Below are positions 17,806 through 28,000 of a DNA stretch of 64,000 bases, in pieces (position 1 is the stretch's first letter; every line of letters starts with the position of its first letter). The DNA is from Novipirellula caenicola (GTDB taxonomy: Bacteria > Planctomycetota > Planctomycetia > Pirellulales > Pirellulaceae), in contig NZ_BAABRO010000003.1 in assembly GCF_039545035.1 (NCBI RefSeq), forward strand, positions 310,001 to 374,000. The letters run 5' to 3'. Under the pieces are notes generated by a model. It searched no databases, was not told the DNA's origin, and saw only the letters and a list, made by a program, of their open reading frames with translations. The translations under genes and the position numbers were made by a program.

Positions 17806-19295
17806 CAATGTTGCTCCCATGATCTCGCCCGCCCGAGTGCGTCGGCCCAACGGTCGCGACGATGTTTCGCTTCCTCTGGGGGCATCGAGGGTGTAAACAC
17901 TCGCTCGGTTTGCCAGACGTCCGCAATGTCGTCGAGATCTTTCCAAAATCCGCTGGCTAGTCCTGCAAGGTAGGCGGCTCCGAGTGCGGTGGTTTCGAGC
18001 ACCTTGGGACGGACGACGGGGATTTGCATGATATCGGCTTGGAACTGCATCAGCAGATCATTGGCCGCCGCGCCACCGTCGACACGAAGTTCTGCGATCT
18101 TAGTGCCTGCGTCTTGTTGCATTGCATCGAGCACGTCGGCGACTTGAAAGGCAATTCCTTCTAACGCGGCCCGCGCGATATGGGCTCGCGTGGTTCCCCG
18201 CGTCAGCCCCACGATTGTTCCGCGAGCGTACGCGTCCCAGTGCGGTGCCCCGAGCCCTGCAAATGCAGGTACTAGATAAACACCGTCTGAATCGGTCACG
18301 CTGGCCGCTAGCGGTTCAATTTCCGAAGAGGATTCGATGATCCCAAGTCCATCCCGCAACCACTGGACGATCGCGCCGGCAATGAAGATGCTGCCCTCCA
18401 GTGCGTACTGACGATGCTCTCCGGCAGTGCACGCAACGGTGGTGAGCAGTTTGCATTTGGATGCCCACGGTTTTTCACCGATGTTCATCAGCATGAAACA
18501 GCCGGTGCCGTAGGTGTTTTTCGCCATCCCGACTTGAGTGCAGTTTTGTCCAAACAGCGCCGACTGCTGATCGCCCGCAGCACCGCCAAGCGGGATCGCA
18601 CCGCCAAACAGTTCGGGGTCGGTTTCGCCATACAGATGGCTCGACGGTAGCACCTCAGGGAGAACGCTGCGGGGGATTTTCAGCAGTTCCAGAAGCTCGT
18701 CATCCCAGGTGTGCGTGTTGATGTCAAACAGCATCGTTCGTGATGCGTTGCTGACATCGGTCGCGTGCACGCGGCCGCCGGTCAGTTTCCAGAACAGCCA
18801 GCTGTCGATCGTTCCAAACGCCAATTCGCCGCGGTCAGCACGCTCTCGAGCTCCGTCGACATTGTCCAGCAACCATCGCAATTTGGTCGCGCAAAAATAG
18901 GCGTCGATCAGCAGGCCAGTTTTTTGGGCGATCATTTCGAGGTGTCCCGCTTCGCGTAGCGAGTCACAAAATTCGGCGGTGCGTCGGTCTTGCCAAACGA
19001 TCGCGTTGTGAATCGGCTCGCCCGTCGTCCGGTCCCATAGCAGCGTCGTTTCACGTTGATTGGTGATGCCAATCGCCGCAATTTCGCTGGGGGCTAACTT
19101 GCACTGCTGGATCACCTCGCGTCCCACCGCGAGCTGCGATTCCCAGATCTCGTTTGCATCATGTTCGACCCAGCCCGATTGTGGGTAATGCTGAGTAAAC
19201 TCGCGTTGTGCGGTGCCAAGGATCGTGCCGGAGTGATCAAAGACGATCGCACGCGAGCTGGTAGTGCCTTGATCGAAAGCTAGAACCGTTTTCAT
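17805..19295 (-). CDS. glpK: Glycerol kinase
   Basis: Start at 19295 ([20 protein letters not shown]) matches the family; the frame could begin four codons earlier. 496 aa, the usual length for GlpK (EC 2.7.1.30), an ASKHA-fold enzyme that phosphorylates glycerol. Motifs: [68 protein letters not shown] and [20 protein letters not shown]. First gene of the minus-strand glpK-glpD unit; no glycerol facilitator is adjacent. Confidence 0.97.
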   Translation of the reverse strand: MKTVLAFDQGTTSSRAIVFDHSGTILGTAQREFTQHYPQSGWVEHDANEIWESQLAVGREVIQQCKLAPSEIAAIGITNQRETTLLWDRTTGEPIHNAIVWQDRRTAEFCDSLREAGHLEMIAQKTGLLIDAYFCATKLRWLLDNVDGARERADRGELAFGTIDSWLFWKLTGGRVHATDVSNASRTMLFDINTHTWDDELLELLKIPRSVLPEVLPSSHLYGETDPELFGGAIPLGGAAGDQQSALFGQNCTQVGMAKNTYGTGCFMLMNIGEKPWASKCKLLTTVACTAGEHRQYALEGSIFIAGAIVQWLRDGLGIIESSSEIEPLAASVTDSDGVYLVPAFAGLGAPHWDAYARGTIVGLTRGTTRAHIARAALEGIAFQVADVLDAMQQDAGTKIAELRVDGGAAANDLLMQFQADIMQIPVVRPKVLETTALGAAYLAGLASGFWKDLDDIADVWQTERVFTPSMPPEEAKHRRDRWADALGRARSWEQH

Positions 19296-19747
19296 AGGGG
19301 GGCGCAAGTCAAAGTGTGGCGGTGGGTGGGGACGGGCAGAGTTTTATCGTAACGGTTTTGCGAAAAGCAAGTGGACGCGGCTTGCCGCATCGCTTGAAAA
19401 GATTTTGAAAAGCCGAGACGCGTACAGAGACCGTCACCGGGGCGGCGGCGCGTCGTCGAGATGCGGCGATTACGATGAAGATAAGGTGACTTCCGGAAGT
19501 CGGCTTTGGTTTCGCGAACCTTGGGGACGTGAGTGACTACGATTCAAAGCCAACATCGCTGCGACATGTGCCATCCACATTTGAGCGACCGCAGCCGAAG
19601 CCTGAGTTGCTAAGTCTTCAGGCTGGTTTAGTTTTTCGGTTGCACTACTTCATTGTCGCCTCTCCAATATCATTGGAGACTGCTGATTTCGTACGGCACC
19701 ACCACTCGTCGATTAGCCGTTTGGGCGAACGCTGTGAAGTATTTCCT

Positions 19748-19816
19748 GTAGCGGAACTCGTCAAGAGTTTCGGGGGCATACGTCATCGAAACGAAAGTCT
19801 TGACGACTTCCGCTAC
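19748..19816. repeat. Inverted pair of the GTAGCGRAASTCGTCAAGA element
   Basis: One 25-bp copy in plus orientation at 19748-19772 (GTAGCGGAACTCGTCAAGAG followed by TTTCG) faces an inverted copy at 19792-19816. Each copy is itself a small hairpin (GAACTC/GAGTTTC type). The pair could fold into a long stem. It is the same family as the array at 59068-59458. Confidence 0.85.
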
Positions 19817-19965
19817 GCTAAATCAGTGCAAATTCTATAAGAGAAAATGCTTCACAGCGTTGCGTTTGGACGCTAGTGCGGGCTGGATGGTGACGGAACC
19901 GTGGCGATCGCCAAAACGAGACGCTACAAAGCTAGATAAGCGGAAAATCGCGGAACCAGTGACAT

Positions 19966-20029
19966 GGCGGCTAAAGCCTGGACACCAACATTCTCGGTCC
20001 GAGCCGTTGGTGTACAGGCTTTAGCCGCC
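19966..20029. repeat. Large perfect hairpin GGCGGCTAAAGCCTG / CAGGCTTTAGCCGCC
   Basis: A perfect 15-bp inverted repeat (19966-19980 and 20015-20029) is extended inward, after one mismatch, by ACACCAAC and GTTGGTGT, giving a stem of about 24 bp with a 16-nt loop. It has no T-run, so it is more likely a dispersed palindromic element than a terminator. Confidence 0.85.
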
Positions 20030-20231
20030 GAGAGCATCCTTTTCGTAATCAAAAATGCTTCACCGCGTTGGCCAAAAACGGCTGATAAACCGCCAGTCTC
20101 CTGCAGATCTGCCTAGTCACCGACCTTGAGCCGTCCGTTCGCAGCGCGCAGAACGTTCGAATCGAACCGGGCGTCTTGCGTCTGACTGCTTAATAGCAGC
20201 TCAAGCCAACGTAATCCGTGCCGCCACGGAT

Positions 20232-21659
<1,428 letters not shown>

Positions 21660-21904
21660 GACGATGACGAAGTGAGGAGGAAACGGGATAAAAATTGGAA
21701 TGGTGGATGGTTTTCGGCAGTCACGAATCACCATCTCTCTTGAAAGTAGATCGGCACGGCGTCGCCGCCGCTAGATTCACTAATCACGAAGAAGTGAAAA
21801 TATGCGGAAGATCACGATTGCGGAACCCGATCGCTCTGGGCAAACTCTGCTGCTAATTCTACTGTGAAAGGTTGACAAATCCGACCGCTGATTGATCTGA
21901 AAAC

Positions 21905-22570
21905 ATGGACGAACCCGATCGAAACCCTCCCAACACCCCACCGCCGAGCCTGCCGAAGAACCGTGTGGTCGTCTTTTTAGGGCTCGCCATCACCGGTGCG
22001 ATCGCCGATTTGTGGAGCAAACAAGCCATTTTTGCTTGGCGTGGTTTGCCTGGACAAAAGGACATTTGGTGGCTGATTGATGGCTATTTCGGGATCGAAA
22101 CGGCCGTCAATCTCGGTGCCGTCTTCGGGATTGGGCAGGGACAAGGGGTCATTTTTGCTAGCCTGTCCGTCGTAGCCGGGATTGGGGTTTTGGTGTGGTT
22201 GTTCTGGTTTCGGGCCGCGCATTCGATGTGGTTGACCGTCGCACTCGGGCTGATTAGCGGCGGAATCATTGGAAATCTGTACGATCGGCTCGGGCTGTGG
22301 TGGCAACCGGGCTACCCCGATGCCTGGAAAAGCGGGGTCCGTGACTGGGTTTTGTGGCAGGCGAGCGACCAGTGGAAGTGGCCCAATTTCAATATTGCCG
22401 ACTCGCTGTTGGTGGTCGGAGCGTGCATGTTGATGTATCAATCGTTTTTTCCAGGCGTGAACGGAACGCCGTCGGCCACTGCGGGATCGGCATCGTCGAC
22501 CCCGCCAAGCGACGCTGAATCGAACGACCCTAAACTCAAACCCTCCCATTCCGAAGAGCCAACGCAATGA
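21905..22570 (+). CDS. lspA: Lipoprotein signal peptidase (signal peptidase II)
   Basis: 221 aa, somewhat longer than the usual 160-170 because of N- and C-terminal low-complexity tails (PPNTPPPSLPK and SATAGSASSTPPSDAESN). Membrane aspartic protease that cleaves lipoprotein signal peptides after lipid modification. Four membrane segments and the conserved elements are present: the first-helix DLWSKQAIF, NLGAVFGIGQG, GGIIGNLYDRLGLWW with a catalytic Asp, and FNIADSLLVVG with the second catalytic Asp. The last codons overlap the next gene by 4 nt (ATGA). Confidence 0.93.
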   Translation: MDEPDRNPPNTPPPSLPKNRVVVFLGLAITGAIADLWSKQAIFAWRGLPGQKDIWWLIDGYFGIETAVNLGAVFGIGQGQGVIFASLSVVAGIGVLVWLFWFRAAHSMWLTVALGLISGGIIGNLYDRLGLWWQPGYPDAWKSGVRDWVLWQASDQWKWPNFNIADSLLVVGACMLMYQSFFPGVNGTPSATAGSASSTPPSDAESNDPKLKPSHSEEPTQ

Positions 22571-23379
22571 CTAGCAAACCAGACGATTGGCAATCGATGC
22601 ACGATGGCCGGCTTTCGGCGATGATCGAGGTTGCTCAGGCGGCCGGTCGACACACGCTGAAGTATTTTGGGACCCGCGAATTGGTCGTGGATGCGAAAAA
22701 AGACGATTCGCCCGTCACAGTGGCCGACCGCGAAGCCGAACAGTTGGTTCGCAAGCTGTTGGGCGAGCGGTTTCCTGAGGACACGCTGCAAGGCGAAGAG
22801 TTTGCCGAAAAAACCGGCACCAGTGCTTATCGATGGGTCGTCGATCCGATCGATGGCACGAAATCGTTTGTTTGCGGCGTTCCGCTCTACTCGACGCTGT
22901 TGGCGGTCGAATGCGATGGCGAGGTGATCGGGGGGGCGATATTTATTCCCGCGTTGGACGAGATCATCGTCGCCGGGGTAGGGCAGGGCAGTTGGCACCG
23001 GAAAACCTCCGATGCCCAGTGGACCCAAGCGACCGTGTCGAGCAAGACCGATCTGTCCACCGCCGTGTTTGTTACCAGTGAAGTCGGGTCGTTCGCAAAG
23101 CGAGGCAGCCAGAATGCTTATGCGCAGCTTGAGCGGGATGCATGGGTGACGCGAAGTTGGGGGGATGGCTACGGTTATCTGTTGGTTGCCACGGGGCGTG
23201 CCGATTTAATGGTCGACCCGATCTGCAATGCTTGGGACGTCGCCGCGATCATGCCGGTGATCCAAGAGGCGGGCGGGAAGTTCACCGACTGGAAAGGCAA
23301 TTCCACCGTACGAGGGGGGGATGGAGTCGGGACCAACGGTCATCTGCATGCTGCCGTGCTCGAGCGGCTCTCGGATTAG
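22567..23379 (+). CDS. hisN: Inositol-monophosphatase-family phosphatase, probable histidinol-phosphatase (HisN)
   Basis: 270 aa, normal for the family. Metal-dependent phosphatase signatures: DDSPVTVADREAEQLVR, QGEEFAEKTG (metal Glu), WVVDPIDGTKSFVCGVPLYSTLLA (the DPxDGT motif) and the C-terminal WDVAAIMPVIQEAGGKFTDW. The motif order and SWGDGYGYLLVATGRADLMVDP resemble the HisN-type histidinol-phosphate phosphatase rather than SuhB or CysQ, and the monofunctional HisB at 4 kb leaves that step open; both are reasons for the name, but inositol phosphatase or another activity remains possible. It overlaps lspA by 4 nt. Confidence 0.75.
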   Translation: MTSKPDDWQSMHDGRLSAMIEVAQAAGRHTLKYFGTRELVVDAKKDDSPVTVADREAEQLVRKLLGERFPEDTLQGEEFAEKTGTSAYRWVVDPIDGTKSFVCGVPLYSTLLAVECDGEVIGGAIFIPALDEIIVAGVGQGSWHRKTSDAQWTQATVSSKTDLSTAVFVTSEVGSFAKRGSQNAYAQLERDAWVTRSWGDGYGYLLVATGRADLMVDPICNAWDVAAIMPVIQEAGGKFTDWKGNSTVRGGDGVGTNGHLHAAVLERLSD

Positions 23380-23733
23380 CCCCACTTGGTAACCCTATAA
23401 AACATTTAGAGGCGGTAAGTTACAGCATTTTCGATTGGTAGCTACGCTCGCCAGAGCGTGGATGGTTGATATCCAGATCGCATTACCAGCTGCTGGCGAA
23501 GGTAGCTACAAAAAAAGCTTCACGGCGTGCCCGGCTTGGGCCAAATTTCATCCTGCTGAGACAGGAAAAGGAGGGTTTGGGGGGCTGCGAGCTTGCTTTT
23601 GGGCGATTTTGCCAAGCTAGTTCAGCGTTGTGCATTTACAAAACCGGCCTTTCTCACGTAAACTGCCGTGCTTCGCTCGGGACCCCTCTGTCCCGACTTC
23701 TGTGCGATTGTTCGATTTCCCCCGTAGTTTCCT
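23380..23733. other. 354-bp intergenic region before ffh with an inverted repeat
   Basis: GTAGCTACGCTCGCCAG at 23438-23454 has an inverted partner CTGGCGAAGGTAGCTAC at 23493-23509 (15 of 17 pairs), a second dispersed palindrome family. The remainder is the ffh leader. A gene-sized frame is not supported. Confidence 0.6.
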
Positions 23734-25206
23734 GTGTTTGAATCTCTATCTGATGGTCTGCAGTCTGCTTTTAAGAGCTTGTCCGGCAAGGGCAAGCTTA
23801 CCGAAAGCAATATGCGCGACGGGCTCGAGATCGTTCAAAAGTCGATGCTCGAGGCTGACGTTAGCTACTCGGTCGTCCAAGACTTCATGGGACATGTGTC
23901 CGAAAAGGCACTGGGCAAACGAGTCCTGCTGAGTCTGCGTCCGCACGAAGAATTGGTGCGAATCGTTCACGACGAGTTGATTTCGATCCTCGGTCCGGTC
24001 GATTCGTCGCTGCATTTGAAGAGCGAAGGTCCTACCGTGATCATGCTCTGCGGGTTGCAGGGAAGTGGTAAGACGACGACCTGTGGCAAGCTTTCGCAGC
24101 TGCTCAAAGAACAAGACATCAAGCCGATGCTGGTCGCGGCCGATTTGCAGCGTCCTGCGGCGATCGAGCAATTGCATGTTATTGGCCGCCAATTAGACAT
24201 TCCGGTCTACAGCGAAGCGGACAACAAAGATCCGGTCAAGGTTTGTCAGAACGGCGTCGCCAAGGCCAAGGCCGAAGGGGCTCGCGTCGTCATCCTCGAC
24301 ACCGCCGGCCGTTTGGCGATCGATGATGAATTGATGGCCGAATTGGCCAAGATCGACAAAAAGGTCGGTCCCGACCAGGTTTATCTGGTCGTCGACGGGA
24401 TGACCGGGCAAGACGCGGTCAACAGTGCCGGAGCGTTCAATGACGCTTTGGAGCTGGACGGCGTGGTCATGACCAAACTTGATGGTGACGCACGCGGTGG
24501 TGCGTTGTTGTCGGTCAAGCATGTCACCGGCGTGCCGATCAAGTTTATCGGAACGGGCGAACACTTTGATGCGCTCGAGCCGTTTCGTCCCGAAGGCATG
24601 GCGAGCCGCATTTTGCAGATGGGCGATATCGTCGCCGCCGCTCGCGAAGCTCACCGGATTGTCGATGAGAGCGAACGTGAGGAGCTCGAGGCCAAAATGG
24701 CGTCGGGCGATTTCACGCTCGATGACTTCAAAAACATGATGGAAAAGGTCGCCAAGCCCGGATTGATGGGCAAGATGATGGGCCTGATGCCTGGGATGGG
24801 CCAATTCAAAGAGATGATGGACAGCGAGGAAGCTGCAGGCGGGATTCGCCAAACCATCGGCGCGATCAACAGCATGACGATGGAAGAGCGTCGCAACCCC
24901 AAGATCATCGATGCTCATCGGCGAACGCGGATTGCCAAAGGGGCTGGGGTTCAGTCGCCCGTGATCACGCAGTTGGTCAAGCAGTTCGAGATGATGAAGC
25001 CGCTGATGCAAGGCATGATGGGCCAAGGTGCTGGCGGACGGATGAAGATGATGCAGCAGATGCAGAGCAGCGGGCTGCTGAACAATCCCGGGATGGGCGG
25101 GATGAAGGTCAAAAAAGGCACTGGCGAACGATTATCGCCCGCCGAGAAACGCAAACGAAAGAAAGAACGTGACAAGATGTTGCGAAAAATGAAACGCAAA
25201 GGCTAG
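23734..25206 (+). CDS. ffh: Signal recognition particle protein Ffh (SRP54)
   Basis: GTG start at 23734 gives MFESLSDGLQSAFKSLSGKG, the canonical Ffh N-terminus. 490 aa. NG domain: GLQGSGKTTTCGKL (P-loop), DLQRPAA, VVILDTAGRLAIDDELM, TKLDGDARGG and FIGTGEHFDALEPF. M domain: Met-rich MMGLMPGMGQF ... MGKMM-type segments, ending in KKGTGERLSPAEKRKRKKERDKM, a basic tail. Binds signal peptides of ribosome-bound nascent chains and 4.5S RNA and delivers them to FtsY. rpsP follows after 133 bp on the same strand. Confidence 0.97.
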   Translation: MFESLSDGLQSAFKSLSGKGKLTESNMRDGLEIVQKSMLEADVSYSVVQDFMGHVSEKALGKRVLLSLRPHEELVRIVHDELISILGPVDSSLHLKSEGPTVIMLCGLQGSGKTTTCGKLSQLLKEQDIKPMLVAADLQRPAAIEQLHVIGRQLDIPVYSEADNKDPVKVCQNGVAKAKAEGARVVILDTAGRLAIDDELMAELAKIDKKVGPDQVYLVVDGMTGQDAVNSAGAFNDALELDGVVMTKLDGDARGGALLSVKHVTGVPIKFIGTGEHFDALEPFRPEGMASRILQMGDIVAAAREAHRIVDESEREELEAKMASGDFTLDDFKNMMEKVAKPGLMGKMMGLMPGMGQFKEMMDSEEAAGGIRQTIGAINSMTMEERRNPKIIDAHRRTRIAKGAGVQSPVITQLVKQFEMMKPLMQGMMGQGAGGRMKMMQQMQSSGLLNNPGMGGMKVKKGTGERLSPAEKRKRKKERDKMLRKMKRKG

Positions 25207-25339
25207 GTGGCCGCGTTAACAATTCAGATGAAGTAAGAAGATGCCAGTACGTTCTGGCACCGACCCGGCGTGGGAAAGTGTTTTCCGCCCTAGGCAGTCT
25301 GACTAGAAGTGAAACCCTGTATCAATTGAGAAGCAGTTA

Positions 25340-25750
25340 ATGGCAGTAAGAATTCGTATGAAGAAGATGGGCCGGACTCACCGCCCGTTTTATCGTGTAT
25401 GTGTGATGGATCAACGCAGTCCTCGTGACGGTCGTGTGATCGAAGAAGTGGGTCATTACGATCCAATGTGCCCCGAGACCGATGCACGGGTGACACTGAA
25501 GTCAGACCGAATCGACCATTGGTTGAGCGTCGGTGCTCAGCCAAGCGAAGGCGTTGCGACCTTCATCAAAAAGTATGGCACCAACGGTAGCCATCTTGCA
25601 CAGCAAGAGGCTGCACGCGAGCGATTGGGCAAGCGAAAACAGTACACGCCTGCTCCGGAAGCTCCGAAGCCAGCGAAGAAGAAGGAAGAGCCTGCGGCCG
25701 AAGCACCCGCAGCCGAAGCTCCTGCGGCTGAAGAATCCGCGAGCGAGTGA
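25340..25750 (+). CDS. rpsP: 30S ribosomal protein S16
   Basis: 136 aa. The S16 core MAVRIRMKKMGRTHRPFYRV and VMDQRSPRDGRVIEEVGHYDP is obvious, followed by DRIDHWLSVGAQPSEGVATF. An extra C-terminal tail rich in Ala, Glu and Pro (EAPAAEAPAAEE) is longer than in E. coli (82 aa) and has the look of a charged disordered extension. First gene of rpsP-trmD-rplS; trmD follows after 15 nt. Confidence 0.97.
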   Translation: MAVRIRMKKMGRTHRPFYRVCVMDQRSPRDGRVIEEVGHYDPMCPETDARVTLKSDRIDHWLSVGAQPSEGVATFIKKYGTNGSHLAQQEAARERLGKRKQYTPAPEAPKPAKKKEEPAAEAPAAEAPAAEESASE

Positions 25751-25765
25751 TAGAGGTCCTGCGCT

Positions 25766-26470
25766 ATGCGACTGGACATCGTCACACTGTTCCCAGCGAT
25801 TTTTGATGGCTACCTGACTCAGAGTCTGCTTGACAAAGCGATTCAGCGTGAATTGGTGCAAATCCACCGGCATAACCTGCGGGATTGGGCCGAAAACACA
25901 CCTCATCGCAAAGTCGATGATCGTCCCTTCGGGGGCGGGCCAGGGATGCTGATTCAAGTCGAACCGACGGTGACGTGTGTCGACAGTGTCGAAGCGATGG
26001 ATCCCCGACCGGCGCGGCGAATTTTGCTGACGCCTCAAGGGAAACGCTTTGATCAACGCATGGCAGAGGATTTTGCGACAAGTGAGCGTGTGTTAATGCT
26101 CTGTGGTCGCTACGAAGGATTTGACCAACGCGTGGTTGATATTTTGCAGCCCGAAGAGGTCAGTGTCGGTGACTTTGTCTTAAACGGAGGCGAGGTCGCG
26201 GCAATGGTAATCGTCGACGCAGTCGTCCGGCTCTTGCCAGGCGTGCTGGGTGACGAGAACAGCAGCATTGATGATTCGTTCAGCCGTGGAAATCGGTTGC
26301 TCGAGTTTCCTCAATACACCAGACCAAGAGAGTTTCGCGACCACGCAGTTCCCGACGTTCTTCTGAGCGGCGACCACAAGGCGATTGCCAAGTGGCGGGA
26401 CCAGCAAAGCCTCGATCGAACTCAAAAACGACGCAGCGATTTGCTGGAGTCGGACAATGAAAACAACTAA
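25766..26470 (+). CDS. trmD: tRNA (guanine-37-N1)-methyltransferase
   Basis: 234 aa, usual length for TrmD (EC 2.1.1.228), a SPOUT-class (knotted) methyltransferase that methylates G37 of tRNAs with a purine at 36 and prevents +1 frameshifting. Motifs: MRLDIVTLFPAIFDGYL, DDRPFGGGPGMLIQ, LLTPQGKRFDQ, LMLCGRYEGFDQRV and SVGDFVLNGGEVAAMVIVDAV. It lies between rpsP and rplS as in most bacteria. Confidence 0.97.
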   Translation: MRLDIVTLFPAIFDGYLTQSLLDKAIQRELVQIHRHNLRDWAENTPHRKVDDRPFGGGPGMLIQVEPTVTCVDSVEAMDPRPARRILLTPQGKRFDQRMAEDFATSERVLMLCGRYEGFDQRVVDILQPEEVSVGDFVLNGGEVAAMVIVDAVVRLLPGVLGDENSSIDDSFSRGNRLLEFPQYTRPREFRDHAVPDVLLSGDHKAIAKWRDQQSLDRTQKRRSDLLESDNENN

Positions 26471-26496
26471 ATCTTTTTGAGAAGAGAGCAATACAA

Positions 26497-26853
26497 ATGA
26501 GTCAATCATCCATTATGGAGTTGGTCGAAAAGACCGCTCTGAAAGAGAACCCGCCACAATTCGAAATCGGCGACACCGTTGACGTGCACTTGAAGATTCT
26601 TGAAGGTGCAAAAGAGCGAATCCAAGTCTTCAGTGGCGTTGTGATTGGTCGCAGCGGCAGTGGTTCGACCGAAATGTTCATGGTTCGCCGTATCGTCGCC
26701 GGCCAGGGTGTGGAGCGTAAGTTCCCCGTCCACAGCCCCCGCATCGAAAAGGTCGAAGTCAAACGCAGTGGCGTGGTTCGTCGCGCGAAGCTGTACTTCC
26801 TTCGCGATCGCGTCGGCAAGGCAGTTCGCTTGAAAGAGCGTCGCCGCAGCTAA
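26497..26853 (+). CDS. rplS: 50S ribosomal protein L19
   Basis: 118 aa, normal length. Visible: PPQFEIGDTVDVHLKILEGAKERIQVFSGVVIGRSGSG, VRRIVAGQGVERKFPVHSPRIEKVEV and the basic end YFLRDRVGKAVRLKERRRS. GAGAAGAGAG lies upstream of the ATG as a ribosome site. Last gene of the operon; the terminator follows at 27001. Confidence 0.97.
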   Translation: MSQSSIMELVEKTALKENPPQFEIGDTVDVHLKILEGAKERIQVFSGVVIGRSGSGSTEMFMVRRIVAGQGVERKFPVHSPRIEKVEVKRSGVVRRAKLYFLRDRVGKAVRLKERRRS

Positions 26854-26884
26854 ACGTAGCACGGGCTGCTTGCCTGTGAGCAAT

Positions 26885-26908
26885 GTGGGATAGGTTTCCA
26901 GCCTGTCA
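26885..26908. repeat. Dispersed palindrome, GGTTTCCAGCC type
   Basis: GTGGGATAGGTTTCCAGCCT, same family as 16149-16172, 41761-41783 and 59476-59499, located 31 bp after rplS. May add to termination. Confidence 0.7.
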
Positions 26909-27000
26909 TCGGCCTGAATCCAGTACACGCTATTGGCCTGTGCTGTTCATTCCGATCGGCATCAAATCGGCCTCCCACCCCGCAAATCTTAAACTTACAA

Positions 27001-27038
27001 AGCGGCAGAGCGTCTAAAATGACGCTCTGTCGCTTTTT
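27001..27038 (+). terminator. Intrinsic terminator of the rpsP-trmD-rplS operon
   Basis: Stem AGCGGCAGAGCGTC (27001-27014) pairs with GACGCTCTGTCGCT (27020-27033) with one G-T pair, loop TAAAA or so, followed by TTTTTTC. This is the strongest rho-independent terminator in the window. Confidence 0.9.
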
Positions 27039-27060
27039 TCGTTTTCCGAGGGCTGCTGCG

Positions 27061-27513
27061 GTGCTGAGGCTGCTGAATCGTTGGCGTGATCGCTACCTCG
27101 ATTACCGTTATGGAGCGATCGATTTGTCCGCACCGGTAGGCAAGCGGGGCGAGCAGGCGGCGGCACGGTTGCTGCGTCAAAAACGATTGGTGGTGGTTGC
27201 CGAAAGCGAGTCGGATCGGGGCGGCGAGATTGACTTGATCGCCATTGACCCCAAGACGCGAGTCGTCATCTTTGTCGAAGTCAAAACGCATTCGACGACC
27301 AAGCCAGGGCATCCGGCGGACCGGGTGGACGAAGCGAAGCAGGGGCGGGTGACACGTGCGGCACTACGGTACTTAAAACGAAAAAAACTGCTCGGTTCGC
27401 GATGTCGCTTTGACGTTGTTGCAGTGTGGTGGCCCAGCGGGTTGGCCGAGCCTGAGCGGATCGAACATTACGAAGCCGCCTTTGAAGCCGCTGGCGATTT
27501 TCAGATGTTTTAA
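27061..27513 (+). CDS. YraN family (UPF0102) endonuclease-like protein
   Basis: The frame has an ATG at 27019, but that codon lies in the loop and stem of the terminator, so the in-frame GTG at 27061 is a better start (150 aa). Core: GKRGEQAAARLLRQK, GGEIDLIAID (the E.D), VVIFVEVKTH (the EVK motif), DRVDEAKQGRVTRAALRYL. This is the PD-(D/E)XK-like YraN fold; a Holliday-junction-resolvase-like role is proposed for the family but not proven. It is read from its own promoter, since the terminator lies directly upstream. Confidence 0.85.
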   Translation: MLRLLNRWRDRYLDYRYGAIDLSAPVGKRGEQAAARLLRQKRLVVVAESESDRGGEIDLIAIDPKTRVVIFVEVKTHSTTKPGHPADRVDEAKQGRVTRAALRYLKRKKLLGSRCRFDVVAVWWPSGLAEPERIEHYEAAFEAAGDFQMF

Positions 27514-28000
27514 GTCGGCTCGCCGTTCCGGTGTCCCGTCACACCAACGGAGACGGCTGATTTGATTGAACATCAGCGCGGTGAAGGATTTTTTTATAGG
27601 GCATGAGCTGAAATATCGTAGCGGAAGTCGTCAAGACTTTCGTTTCATGGCGTATACCTAATGCCATTGGGCGCCTGCCTCCGAAACCGTTGACGGCTTG
27701 TTTATTTAGTCGTACGACGGACCTCCGAGTCCGTCGAATACACCACTGACGGACTAGGAAGTCCATCATACGACCCTTGCCGCAGGAAACTTCACTAAAT
27801 CAACAAGCCGTTGACGAGTTTCGCTACGAAATGCTTACCTGCGTTGGCCAAAGCGGCCAGCGAAATCAGCAGTTTTCAACGTCGGGGGGAAGTGACGCGG
27901 AATCACGTTTGACTGGTTATACTGCGGAGACATCTCGAACGATGAAGGTGATCGTTTACATTGTTGCGGGATGGACGCCGACGGAAACTCAAAAAACACC
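27514..28000. other. 487-bp intergenic region with dispersed repeats
   Basis: Contains one GTAGCGGAAGTCGTCAAGAC copy (27618-27642), a partial inverted copy (TTGACGAGTTTCGCTAC, 27811-27827), and an inverted pair based on ACGGACCTCCGAGTCCGT (27718-27735) and TGACGGACTAGGAAGTCC (27747-27764). No gene is supported. Confidence 0.6.
27618..27642. repeat. GTAGCGRAASTCGTCAAGA element, single copy
   Basis: 25-bp copy (GTAGCGGAAGTCGTCAAGAC plus TTTCG) between yraN and the moxR gene. Confidence 0.85.

Larger units (their letters stand above)
19296..20231. other. 936-bp intergenic region with repeats, no supported gene
   Basis: The region upstream of glpK holds two palindromic elements (annotated separately at 19748-19816 and 19966-20029). 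A 103-codon frame at 19529-19840 runs through the repeat pair and has no recognisable product, so it is not called. The glpK promoter must lie near 19300-19400; GC-rich sequence there gives no clear -35/-10 pair. Confidence 0.5.

Noticed and set aside
19529-19840. 103-codon frame upstream of glpK
   Set aside because: It reads through the dispersed repeat pair and has no recognisable product.
20140-20200. tRNA-like T-loop (TTCGAATCG)
   Set aside because: No acceptor stem, anticodon arm or D-loop could be fitted around it.
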